From: Macrothele yani
Lineage: Eukaryota; Arthropoda; Arachnida; Araneae; Macrothelidae
Direction: 5' to 3'
Assembly: GCA_039090855.1 (NCBI GenBank)
Contig: CM077023.1
Location: 86,217,127-86,281,126 of the forward strand
Length of the DNA: 64,000 bases
Each line of letters begins with the position of its first letter. Positions within the stretch are counted from its first letter, which is position 1. Made by a program: the position numbers and the translations under genes. The notes beneath the pieces were generated by a model. That model was not told the DNA's origin, made no database searches, and saw only the letters and a list, made by a program, of their open reading frames with translations. Below are positions 32,714 through 43,066 of this stretch, in pieces.

Positions 32714-33079
32714 AAGGGTTTGTTAACTTTAAAACTAACAATTGTTGTTGTTTTTTTTTCATTTTTTGAAGCTGGTTAGTACATAGTAGTTAGATTTTTA
32801 CAAAATAATGTACATTTTGAAATATATCTAATTGAAGTTTCTTGAATGCGGCGTTATCAGATTACAGCTAACTTAATGCGGCCATTTAGATCGATCCGGG
32901 TTCGGATCGCGGTGAGGCATGGATGTTGTGTTTGTCTTACGGCACTGGCCCTCTCCCTTCTTTATTGCCAGTGGCCCTAAATTATGGACGGAGAACTGCT
33001 TGTAACACATCGAGTTGCTCACGGTAGTCGTTAACCCCCCCCGTCCAAAAAACAACAACGAAAAAAACACTAACTCATT

Positions 33080-34175
33080 TTGGCAAATTACCAACACGCA
33101 ACTTCGATGCCCTTTGGCTGCAGATAAGGGATATGTAAATCAGTGCCACGGCATTATTCATCCTGATTGGACAGCACAGGAGTTTGAATAAAAGGTCAAC
33201 GTTCTGTAAAACATATTCAAGTGAAAATGACAACCCGCCTAGAAACACATTCTCAGTCGGAGGTACGCGCGGCAGCAAACTAAACAGTCAAGCGAAATAT
33301 TAACGACAAATGCGAACAGTACCAACAATTTATGCTGCCAGTTGTTAGGGTCTTTAAAACCTTCATCATCACTAGAATACCAGATATAAAAAGGAATAGC
33401 TTTTACTTTATCAATAAGTGGCCGGGAAAACTCCAAGGTCGTCCGATAATACTCCCTAAGTTATACGACAAAAAAAAAAAAAACCCCGAAGTAATAAATA
33501 AAAAAAGGCTGAAGTTAAAATTATAAAAAAAATGAGCATCACACTGTCATCCAGCACGTTCTTCCACAAACAGTCAAACATTTCAAGGCTATAGAAATAA
33601 ACCAAGAGAACAAACTCCAAAGCAGGCAAACGCATTCAACTTAAAGGATACATAAGAAACTAGTGGCGATTAAACATATTCATTTTGGTTAAAAAGAGAA
33701 ATGTAGTGCATTAAAACGTAATAAGTTATTTCCAACCAATAAAAAATAAGGTGAGAGTCAAAACTAAATGCAAGCAGTATACGACTATGATAGGTCTTTA
33801 GCTACAAGGGACCCACCAAGTAGCATTTTATTTATCAATACCAGGAAAGCTTTCCTTCTCAAATCTAATGCTCTCTTGGTGACGGAAGTTTTGAAGTTCC
33901 TGTTCGTATGACTGGTCGCATCTGTTATTGGTACAGTTCGCATTTGTCATTAATATTTCGTTTGATTTCTTGGTTTGCTGCCTCTCATGCCTCCGAGTGA
34001 GCAGGTTTTTAGGCGGGTTGTCATTTTCACTCGAATCTGCTCTCTTGGACGTTGACTTTTTATTCCAAGTTCTGTGCCGAGCAACGCCTTCTAGTCAAGA
34101 GTGGTGATTCCGATTTACATATCCCCTATCTGCAGCCAAATGTCATCGGAAGTTACGTACTGATCAGCCTACGCA
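33080..34175. mobile_element. element with about 245-bp terminal inverted repeats
   Basis: 33,080-33,330 is the reverse complement of about 33,930-34,175 with scattered differences. Shared words include TTTACATATCCC, GGCGGGTTGTCATTTTCACT and ACAGTTCGCATTTGTC. The roughly 600-bp centre has no coding sequence. The terminal sequences and target duplication could not be defined, so the class is unknown. Confidence 0.75.
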
Positions 34176-34208
34176 ATTCGGAAAATCAGTTAGTGTGCAA
34201 TTCTAAAT

Positions 34209-34312
34209 GTCAAAAGCTTTCCTTTCCAAATCTAATACTCTCCTGGTTTTTGGCACTTTCGAAGTTTCCATTGGTATGACTGGTAGCGTGTGTTCTTGAT
34301 ACTGTTCGAACT
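34209..34312 (+). repeat. direct copy of 33,846-33,950
   Basis: AAAGCTTTCCTT, CAAATCTAAT and GTATGACTGGT recur in the same order about 363 bp apart, with roughly 15-20% differences. It lies just outside the right arm of the inverted-repeat element, so part of that element's interior is duplicated next to it. Confidence 0.75.
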
Positions 34313-34589
34313 TGTTATATATACAGTATATACATGATATTCATTAATGGTTATACCGATTTAAGCATGTTATAACTTTTAAATGAACACTGGTAATTAA
34401 ACACAATTTCAAACAGAGGTAGGTAAACAGAAAGTTTTGGTACGTAGTTAATGAGCTTAATAAACTTCTGCAAGTGCACCCCAAGCGACAAGTAAAATGA
34501 ATGTGTGTCTAAACAATATTCACACCCACGCCGCACGTTTTCCAACATTTGTGGGTTATCTGCTGCTATTGCATCTCTATCGCAAAGTC

Positions 34590-35330
34590 CTGATATCTAG
34601 AATAACTGCTGCATAAATCCCAACTTTAACATAACCCCACACAAAGAAAATCAGCCGGGTAAGGTCTGATGATTTTCGGGGCCAAGTGATTCGCCCAATC
34701 CTGTTAATTCATCAATTTGGAAACGTTCAGTCGAGAGCTTTACGAACAACCTGTGCTCAAGGAGAAGGTGCCCCATCTTGTTGGAAGGTGACAGTCTGTC
34801 CTGCAGCTAAGAGATGGCGTGATTGATGAGCATAGCCAGGTACACATTTGCGGAAACCATTTTTTCAACGAATAAGAAAAGACCAAATTATCAGGTCATG
34901 CATTAACCTACACCAGATATTGATCTTTGGACTGTTCTGAACATGCGTGCTTATGGCATGTGGGTTTTCCGATCCCCAACTACGAACATTCTGTCTGTTG
35001 ACTGTACCACTAAGATGGAACGTAACCTCCTCTAAAACGCAGACACGCAGATAAAAATCATTAATTTAGTCAATCAGATTCAAAATATCATTAGCAAATG
35101 CTTCACGTTTTGGACGGCCGTCAGGTACAGTTCTCGAAGAATTTCTGACTTGTTGGCGTGTAACTGCAAGTGGTTGTGTAACACCTTGTGCACCATTGAC
35201 CTAGGTATCTGTAGTTGGCGCGAAGCTTGTCTCACCGATTTCCGAGGTGACGGTGTGAAGCAACTTGAATGTTTCCCACCGTCTCATCGGAAATTGATGG
35301 CCTACCAACGCTCCTTCCCATTTCCACTGC
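34590..35330 (-). pseudogene. IS630/mariner-like (DUF4817-type) transposase ruin
   Basis: Minus strand, in order: ETVGNIQVASHRHLGNR, VTRQQVRNSSRTVPDGRPKR, VLEEVTFHLSGTVNRQNVRS and WGSENPHAISTHVQNSPKIN. Then come AAGQTVTFQQDGAPS (second catalytic Asp) and ISWPRKSSDLT-like remains. In family members the first motif is DEATFHLSG; here VLEEVTFHL has Glu at the expected Asp. Several stops and frameshifts. Confidence 0.75.
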
Positions 35331-35656
35331 TCCTGTTTCCAATAATTTTGTCATCCGCGACTTAAGCCTCTTTCCATACTTTGTTCTTAACACTGACAGA
35401 AGGTTCTCTTCTACTTAAGCTTCTTTCCATACTTTTGATGAACACTGACAAAAGATTCTGTTTCTGCCAGCCACTCAAAACCATATGCTTTCTGTGTCAC
35501 AGACGCCATCTTAACTGCACAGCTGCTACAGCGCTCCTAGAGGAGGATGCGGTAGACGAAACGCCCCAGCACAAAAATCTCTATGCGTGTTCGAGATAAC
35601 CTGAAAAATGAAAACGTATAAAAGACTCGTAATTAAAAAATTACTGCATACTGTAG
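35331..35656. other. no gene recognised
   Basis: A short direct repeat (ACTTAAGC(T/C)TCTTTCCATACTTT at about 35,361 and 35,413) and nothing else. Confidence 0.5.
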
Positions 35657-35663
35657 TCAGGGT

Positions 35664-35880
35664 GCCGCCCGCTGGCGCAGTGGTCTAAGCGATGGCTTCT
35701 GATCTCTCGTCCGAGATGAGTCCGGGTTCGAATCCCTGTGAGGCATGAATGTTGTGTTTGTCTTACGGCACTGGCTCTCTCCCTTCCCTGGAGTCAGTGG
35801 CCCTAAATTAGGAGCAGGCGACGGCTTCTAGCCCATTAAGTTGCTCACGGTGGTCGTTAAACCCTCACTAAAAAAAATAA
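35664..35880 (+). repeat. SINE-A with 7-bp target duplication
   Basis: Near-consensus copy with A box TGGCGCAGTGG, B box GGTTCGAATCC, full body and tail GTTAAACCCTCACTAAAAAAA. It is flanked by TCAGGGT at 35,657-35,663 and 35,881-35,887. Confidence 0.95.
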
Positions 35881-36099
35881 TCAGGGTATTCATATATGGA
35901 CACCTTATATATAAATACATATACTATGTAAGCATACACTAAGTAAACAAATAAATTCGGACAGATAAGTCGAACCCAAACACGAGCATTTATTATGCAG
36001 AAACTCTTCTTAGCATGCTTTCCACGAGATGCCGGTAATTCTGTACCAGAATATTCCTTCATTACTTTTTCAAAGCTCTTGGCAGAGCTGACGTGTATA

Positions 36100-36289
36100 A
36101 ACGTGGCCGAGTGGTAGGAAACGTTGGCTTCTAAACATTCGTTCGAGGTGGGGTCCGAGTTCGATTTCTGGGTGAGGCATTGATGATGTGTTTGTCTCCG
36201 TTTCGTGGAACCAGTGGTCCTAAATTAGGGACAGGCGACTGCTTATAGCCAATTGAATTGCTTGTGTTGGTTGTTAAACCTGCAAACAA
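36100..36289 (+). repeat. SINE-A, diverged
   Basis: Head GTGGCCGAGTGGTAGG, B box GAGTTCGATTTC, body with a deletion of the ACGGCACTGGC segment, and tail GTTGTTAAACCTGCAA. Confidence 0.85.
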
Positions 36290-36302
36290 AACGAAAATAT
36301 AT

Positions 36303-36522
36303 ATTTTTTTTTTGGTTGGAGGTTTAACGACCACCGTGAGCAACTCAATGGGCTATAAGCAGTCGCCCGTCCCTAATTTAGGGTCACTGGTTCCAGGGAA
36401 GGGAGAGAGCCAGTGCCGTAAGACAAACACAACATCCATGCCTCACCGGGATTCGAACCCGGACCCCGTTCGGACGAATGATCAGAGGCCAGCGCCTTAG
36501 ACCACTGCGCCACCGGGGCGGC
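36303..36522 (-). repeat. SINE-A, young copy
   Basis: Near-consensus, full length, with complement of B box GGGATTCGAACCC intact. The flanks GAAAATATA and GAAAAATAT suggest a target duplication. It forms an inverted pair with the next copy. Confidence 0.93.
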
Positions 36523-36579
36523 GAAAAATATTTTAATAATACTGGGTTGGAAAGAAAGTAATGTATGCAAATGCAAGTC

Positions 36580-36799
36580 TGCCGCCCCGGTGGCTCAGTG
36601 GTCTAAGCGATGGCCTCTGATCATTCGTCCGAACGGAGTGCGGGTTCGAATCCCGGTGAGGCATGGATGTTGTGTTTGTCTTACGGCACTGGCTCTTTCC
36701 CTTCCCTGGAACCAGTGACCCTAAATTAGGGACGGGTGACTGCTTATAGCCCATTGAGTTGCTCACGGTGGTCGTTAAACCTCCAATCAAAAAAAAAAA
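36580..36799 (+). repeat. SINE-A, youngest-looking copy, 10-bp target duplication
   Basis: Intact A and B boxes, full body and 13-A tail. AATGCAAGTC is duplicated exactly at 36,570-36,579 and 36,800-36,809. It shares the subfamily marker GGCCTCTGATCATTCGTC then CGAACGG with the copy 57 bp upstream on the other strand. Confidence 0.96.
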
Positions 36800-36825
36800 A
36801 ATGCAAGTCAACAGAAAAGTGCTAA

Positions 36826-37706
36826 CTACCGTATATACAAGTTCAAATCAGTCCAAAATATAGTCGCCACTGTTTGCCACGACCTGCTCCCATCGTTTGG
36901 GCACTCTTGGAATCGTCCCTTTAGAATTGTGGCGGCTTGGACACAAAGAAGTGAGTAAGTGCACGTTCGGCATCGTCCCGTTTGGTGAACCGCTGTCCGT
37001 CCAGGGGAAATGCTGCAACGACCAGAAAATGTTGTTGTCGCTTGGGGCAATGTCCGGGGAGTAGACTGGGTGCGGCAGCGTCTCCCATTCCAGGTCCCTG
37101 ATCTAGTGACAGATCACCCGTGCTTTGTGAAGTCTCGCTCCATCCTGCTGTAGGAGGACACCCTTACGATTCAACAGTGCTGGTTGTTTCGACGTGAGCG
37201 ATGCGTGGCAGATCGTCGAGCTTACGGCAGTACACATCGGCGGTGATAGTGGTGTTGTCCGGCAGCTGCTCAAAGAGACAGAAGGGCCTTACGTGGGTGC
37301 AATCGACTTTGGTGGTAGGCATGGGCTTCAGTTTTGGGTCCAACCACTGTTTCCGGACGCTGATATTGTCATACAGGACACATTTCTCGCCACCTGTCCC
37401 AATGCGGTCCAAAAATGGTTCCACGTGGTCACGTGCAAGCAAGGAAACGCATGAACTCATACGATTTGCTTTCTGCTCAACTGTGAGTTGATGGGGTACC
37501 CAAATTCTCTTTTTCTGCACCTTCCCAAATTGACGTAGGTGTGTGGTATTACTCGTGTTGATAATCCCCAGCTGTTCGACCAACTCCTGTGTGTGGTCAC
37601 CCAGGTCGGTCTCCACTACAGTCTTCGGCATGTCCATCTCCACTGTTGCGGGTCTTCCGGCTTTGCATAACGTTAACATTCTTTCGGCTTTGGATAACGT
37701 AAGCAT
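36826..37706 (-). pseudogene. mariner DD34D transposase, first catalytic Asp lost
   Basis: Minus strand from 37,706: GRPATVEMDMPKTVVETDLG, EQLGIINTSNTTHLRQFGKV, WVPHQLTVEQK and DRIGTGGEKCVLYDN. The last is normally TGDEKW, so the catalytic Asp is Gly. A frameshift near 37,200 leads to LLNRKGVLLQQDGARLHKAR (second Asp). HPVYSPDIAPSD carries the third Asp, 34 positions later. Further stops and frame changes follow to about 36,830. The N-terminal helix-turn-helix is missing beyond a short duplicated stretch near 37,680. Confidence 0.88.
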
Positions 37707-38660
37707 TTGGTATACATTTTCTACTTCTCAGTTTTCATGTTAGGGAATGAGAAAACGCATATTTCTCTTTCAAACCATATCTCCCCTTCACAGAGTCTGA
37801 CGGAAATATTTCTGTTTGAAACAGATGGTTTTTTGTTTTTTTTTCCCAATGGTAAACATATTTGTGCATTTTCTACTTTTAATAATGCACAGTTTGGCTT
37901 GGAAGGGCAAATGTAGCCAGAATTTGTGATAATACCTTCATTTCTAAAAAAACAATTGCAATTTTTTGTCGTTCTTCATTATATCATGGTTCATACGCTC
38001 CTTGAAAACCTTGGAAAGTCCTTGAAAGTACTTGAAAAAGTTCGACTCGCTAAATGGTACTTCAAAACATTATTTTTTAAGTAATGATATGAGAGAGTAT
38101 GCGTAAAATAATTGTGCTAAAAAGTTGTAAAGGATATCTCTGTGTACTTCCGATAAAAACACCAAGTTGATTAAACAGCGCAAAGCTTGCGTTCAACTCA
38201 GGTGAGTGCGTGGACAGCTGGTACCTTGGCTATTTCATAACTACGGAGTAAAACGCCATTCATGGGAGTAAAATAAGTTTAATGATGTATCCATGAATCG
38301 TGATGGGGTTTTGTTTACTAGGGTTAGGGACGTGTTCTTGCCGGAGAGTGAATGCCAAAATAGCCTTTCAAAATACTCAGCAAAATAAAATGATTTTGAA
38401 AAAAAACAAAATAGAATGCAGTTCAAAGTTAATAAAATAAACTAACAGGAAGGAGCGGGGGACAACAGGCAAGTCATTGAAGGTGTACCCGTCCCAGCTA
38501 AGTTTAATGGTTTGAACTTGCTAAAACATCTACGTACTGACCGACTGACAGCACACACATATGATAATTTGGTTTTAAAAAGTCATTGAAAAGTGCTTGA
38601 ATTAATTTTTCTTGGAAGAGTACGTACCTTGTGTGCCCGTTTTACTTACATTTTCCTGTT
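37707..38660. other. no gene recognised
   Basis: AT-rich; nothing recognised. Confidence 0.5.
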
Positions 38661-38664
38661 TTAA

Positions 38665-38942
38665 CCCTCCAGGTCACATGAGCTGTGGAAGACGTAATGC
38701 GAAATTTTGTCGACATGTATAACAGAAAACTCCCATAAGAGCGTCCTGTCTTTCTGTAGTATTCCTCGTAGTAAAGATGCGTATGTGTGCGTTCTCGCCA
38801 TTATAAGCCCGGAAAATTTTTCGACGCAATATTGCGTTCTCGCCGCTTTTGAACAGGTTTTCGATTAGCGTATTAGGACGTCGTCGCCGCTTTGGGCACA
38901 GAAATCTCCGAACGTATATATGCGAGCTTGCCGCCCAGAGGG
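38665..38942. mobile_element. piggyBac-type MITE with TTAA target sites
   Basis: A 278-bp element without coding, bounded by TTAA at 38,661-38,664 and 38,943-38,946. The termini are CCCTCCAGG and CCCAGAGGG, an inverted pair of about 9 bp beginning CCCT. TTAA duplications with CCC-starting ends are the mark of the piggyBac superfamily. The interior is richer in CG than its surroundings. Confidence 0.85.
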
Positions 38943-38946
38943 TTAA

Positions 38947-40575
38947 CGATATACAATTTGCCCGCTAGGTGGCCAAAATGTTCATCCTGTTTGTCTCACT
39001 ACCTCCACTTCTAGAAGCCGTTGGAAAAATTTTCTTTGCATCACATAATTTCCACTCCAAGGAACATTTGGAATGTTTTTTTTTTTTTTTTTTTGTATTC
39101 CGTAATGCACAGTTCTACCGTTAAATCGAGTAACTACGCACTTCATTTACGGCAATATCTCCGCCATTACAAGTGCGACTAAAATTTTTTACTACGATCG
39201 GATATTTTTCAGTAAGAATAACATTTTGAGGTTTTTCGTGATACACAATTTTCCCACTAGGTGATGCAAACATATATATACGTATATATTCAATTTCAGA
39301 TAATGTCTTCTCTTATCAAAGTCTGCTTTAAAAAAACTGCTTTTGCCAATAGCTTGCATAAATCATCCCTCTTTTTTTCATTTTTTTTTCTGATTGTTAT
39401 AACTACGTTGCATATAATTCCACTTTCTTAATAAAAAATGATCTCGCTGAAAATTTTTTGGGGCTAGTCAGCTGTTTGTCCAGCTCAAACTAAAAAAAAA
39501 GCAAAGAAGAATGTCCACTAGAAATAATTTTTATTGTGCTAGATTTCAGCCTTTTATCAAGGACGTGTTAAAGTAATATGAAGACACATTATTTTGATTT
39601 TTGATATCTACTATAATGTGGCGCCTTGATTTTTTCTTGTAGTGGTAATATAAAAAATTTGAAAGCTTGGAAATTAAGCCCATGTGAAAGAGAATTTCCA
39701 TCTCAAAGGTCATAACTTTGTTTTTGTTTAAACGGAAAACATGCAGTGCGGTTACTGTCTGAAGGAATTCTGTTTTTAAGCATTCTTGTAGAATGGGGTT
39801 AGGATTTTTTATCAAACGCATAAGGAGATTTTCTTAGTTTTTTTTTCTTTTTCGACCGCATGGGGCGCAGTTTTTCTTCCTTGTTCTATACAGTACAAAA
39901 AACTCATAAGAAAATATTATAATGAAATGAACAAGCCAAGCGCGTACCATCACTTCTTTTCCTCTGACTTGTAAGCGCAGGTTATTATTATCAAAATTAT
40001 TTTACCTTTCTTTCTGTACACGTGAGTAGAATTGGCAATGGACCAGAACACTGAATTTAAAATGTCACACACAGGAAGACAATGAACCGAAAATTAAAAC
40101 GTTCCCGAACTCTAGATTCAGTATTATTTTTTCCTGACATACACACGTGCATCCACTTACTCGATGCTCTAGTATGCGTCTTCTATGAGCTTCTCAGAAT
40201 ATGTTTTCGTCTCATAGAAGGCACTAGAATTGATTCCCGCCTGTTCGCGGCATATGTTCCGAAATATTATTTTATCCTTGAAGGGGAGATTTCCGTTAAG
40301 CAGCGACTAATGCTTAATTTCAAAGTCTGGATGACAGACGGATTAGTTACATACTATTTTTCTTCCAACTACCGCTACAGAAAAACATCTGGAGGTGATA
40401 AATCCGTGGATAGTGGAGACCATCCCTTCTGAGGTGATGCAGTTGTCGAATAAGCTTCTTTATTATTATTATTATTATTATTATTATTGGGGGTTTAAAT
40501 TAAATTATTTATTAGAGATACAGTGAAAGGGGAGAAACAGACATAGTTGCACCGTATTGACAGGCAGACATAGAC
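38947..40575. other. no gene recognised
   Basis: AT-rich sequence, T tracts near 39,077 and an ATT microsatellite at about 40,455-40,487. The open frame at 40,082-40,432 matches nothing I know. Confidence 0.5.
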
Positions 40576-40583
40576 AGTACATT

Positions 40584-41768
40584 CAGTGGCGTATCTTGGG
40601 TCCGAGACCTGGACAATCTCGCGCGTCCCACACCCCACCGTAATACTTTTTTAAAAATTGCAAAGTTCAATTTTTAGTTGTTAAGCAATAGAAGTAACTT
40701 TTTTTCTAAATTTTAGGTACATACTATTGCTAACATGATACCAAGTAATTGTGAGGATTATGATTTGAACACTTATTTGTACATGCACTCCATTCTTCTT
40801 CTGAATACTTTATTTGTAAATGGATTCCATTCTTCTTTCCTTTTGTGTGAACTTGAGTGTTATGTTTTCATGAAAAATTTCTTCCAAGTACTTTTTCATA
40901 TTTAAAAAGGATGTTTTCCTCTATTGACAAAACAGCCAAGTTGCTCGAATGTACTTGTCCTTGTGTGGCTCTAAGATATATCTTGATTATTTTTAATGCA
41001 CAGAAAAACTTCTTTCGGCAGTTGCAGTTGTTGATGGAAAGTTTAATATTAGGTCTGCTAATTTGTACACCTCACTAAACACTATGTCCAATTTATTCAA
41101 CTTTATGTAACAAGTAATGTCTTTTACTGATTTCTTTTTGTATTCATGAAGGGAATAAAACACCTTCAGATCATTTTTTAGTCGAGTTGTATCAAAATTT
41201 GAAGCACAGAGTTCTTTAAGTTCTGACAGTAGATGTTCAGGAAAGCTATTTATCAAAGCAGTTCGAATCCAACAAAGCCAAGAATTTAAGATATAATATC
41301 ACCGATTTTAATTCATTGTCACTTTACACAAACAGAAACAACTCTCGTAAAACACTTGCTGTTTTCGGCCAGAACATGCGAGTGACTTAGGTAGCCTAGT
41401 CTTCTCTTTTCTGAGCGAACCGTTGCCCAAAGCAATACCCCATTCCCCTTCAGTCGCTCATCGGTGTTGTCATGGAAGCGCTAGCAGGCGATCTCATGGA
41501 CGGTCTTAGAATCAGAACAGCGAAGGCTCTTGTAGAGCTGGTTGCGTTACGATAACACCATCCATCCACTAGGAGGAGGCCCGTTGGTCTGCGCTCGCCA
41601 GACTGATTCTCTTAGACAAAAGAAGCGAATCCGTACGTGTTATTTTCACTGCGAAAGCATCGACATATCTTAAAATAGTTGATAATTGTCTTTTATTTGT
41701 GTATATTTAATTGACTTTTATTTGTGCATTCTCTGGGCTTCGCAGCTAGCCTCGAATATGCGCCACTG
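40584..41768 (-). mobile_element. internally deleted hAT element with 8-bp target duplication
   Basis: The ends are CAGTGGCGTATCTTGG and, on the other strand, CAGTGGCGCATATTCGAGG. The flanks AGTACATT (40,576-40,583) and AGTATATT (41,769-41,776) are an 8-bp duplication with one change. It carries only a C-terminal transposase remnant. Confidence 0.88.
40990..41256 (-). pseudogene. hAT (ZMYM1-like) transposase, dimerisation domain
   Basis: The minus strand reads LLSELKELCASNFDTTRLKN, then LKVFYSLHEYKKKSVKDITC and LADLILNFPSTTATAERSFS. The last is the conserved hAT C-terminal motif (P.TSA..ERSFS). Everything N-terminal to it is absent, and the sequence degenerates after SFSVH. Confidence 0.88.
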
Positions 41769-41867
41769 AGTATATTCAGTTTACATCAACAATGTACATA
41801 GCGAACATGGTGTACAGTATGCCAAATGATCAAGTAACACAGGGAGAGCCAGTGCTGATCAAGTAAC

Positions 41868-41993
41868 ACATTGAAAGCCCGTGTCGAAAGACAAACAGAA
41901 ACATCCATGTCTTACTCGGAATTCGAACCCTGACCCCTTCCTAGGCGAATGATCAGAAGCCATTGCTTAAACCACTGCGCCACCGGGGCAGCG
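41868..41993 (-). repeat. SINE-A, 5' half only
   Basis: The tRNA-like head with intact boxes (complements of GGCGCAGTGGTTTAA and GGTTCGAATTCC) and the first part of the body. The 3' half is missing. The head abuts the transposase ruin at about 41,994. Confidence 0.88.
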
Positions 41994-42700
41994 ATTAAGC
42001 GTCGCAGAAGTTTCATTGAGGCGTTTGCGGTGTGGTATGCCTCTCCGTGTTGCTGAAACCATGAGAAAAGTTCGTGTTTTTCCTGAAAACCCACAGACTG
42101 AAAGAGCAAGTCCTGGTAAACATTCAATATGACGGTGGTGTCGGAAAAGAACGGCTCCATTATCATCCGTCGCAATAAGTAATACCAGACACCGAACTTC
42201 CGTGAATGTAATGGCAATTCAAGCCCGATATAGGAATTCGCTACAGAACTGTATCGCATGTTTTGTGAGTTCACATATCCACTGTCAAATGAAACCAGGT
42301 CTCATGTGTAAAAAAAAAAAAAGAAATCATTGTAAAGAATGCTCTTTCTTGGTGCAAAGTTCCGAAACCAGCAATTGTAACGCACCCTCTTATCTAAGTG
42401 GGATTTCAGCTTATGAACCACTTTCACTCTATACGCATGGAGACCCAAAATTTTCGTGGCTGTGTAAAAGGAACCATAAGAAAGTTGAATTTGTTGTGAC
42501 AGCCGTCGAAGAGATTTTTTTATGACTCTTGAAGACGCCCCTGAATATTATTAAAAGCTTCAGGACTTAAGTCTCCTCGGCCGTGCCGTTTCTGAGTCGA
42601 TCATAGACACTGCCAGTTTCGCAAAATCGACGGATTAAATTGCTTATTGTCGATTTGCTGGCTTCACTTTGTTATGGAGATCAAAATGCGAAAACGCACA
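41994..42700 (-). pseudogene. IS630/mariner-like (DUF4817-type) transposase ruin
   Basis: On the minus strand ASKSTISNLIRRFCETGSVY (helix-turn-helix, about 42,670) is first. FKSHKKISSTAVTTNSTF-like remains, THETWFHLTVDM (first catalytic region, normally SDEAWFHL, Asp changed), VYQDLLFQ and QQHGEAYHTANASMKLLRR follow. The last is normally QQDGA.CHTA, with Asp replaced by His. The frame ends where the SINE-A head begins. A 13-A run (about 42,309) and several frame changes break it. Confidence 0.75.
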
Positions 42701-42869
42701 TTGTTCGTAAGACTTGGTTGCAAAATAAGCTTCAAACGAATAAACCTTTGTTCGCACGTGAGTCCCGTCCTCCGTTTACTTAGCAAAAGAAGGCTCGACA
42801 CAGTTCTCAAACTTGAGTAAATTCGCATCCTGTTTCGCTTTCGGTTTTGATATGACATCAAATAGCATC

Positions 42870-43066
42870 TTCTTTTTGGTTTGGGGGATTACTAACCACC
42901 CTGAGCTATAAACAGTCGCCCGTCCCTAATTAAGGGTCACTGGTTCCAGTGAAAAAGAGAGACAGTGCCGTAAGATAAATACAACATCCATGCTTCACCG
43001 GAATTCGAACCCATATCGGAAGATTGGTCAGAAGCCAGCGCTTAGATCACTGCGCCACCGGGCTAC
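42870..43066 (-). repeat. SINE-A, diverged
   Basis: The minus strand has GGTAGCCCGGTGGCGCAGTG, a B-box region eroded to GGGTTCGAATTCC, the body, and a shortened 3' end (TAGTAATCCCCC). Confidence 0.88.

Larger units (their letters stand above)
31001..32889 (+). mobile_element. hAT element inside SINE-A, itself interrupted by a LINE
   Basis: The left end GGGATGGGGAAACTGCGGCC and following AGGCCATTAAATGCAGCC are typical hAT (Charlie-like) terminal sequences. The right end has AATGCGGCCATTTAGATC. It holds a transposase gene of the GTF2IRD2/ZBED-like type in two pieces around a minus-strand LINE. A clean 8-bp duplication cannot be recognised, so the boundaries are approximate. Confidence 0.75.
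30973..33058 (+). repeat. SINE-A split by a hAT element
   Basis: The head with its A box (GGTGGCGCACAGTGGTCTAA) is at 30,973-31,000. The remainder, from the B-box region (GATCCGGGTTCGGATCGCGG) through the body to GTAGTCGTTAACCCC, is at about 32,890-33,058. The break lies between A and B boxes and is filled by the hAT element. About 25-30 bp of SINE is missing at the junction. Confidence 0.85.

Noticed and set aside
40082..40432. 116-codon open frame as a gene
   Set aside because: No recognisable domain, no supporting start context, flanked by featureless DNA; expected by chance in 64 kb.
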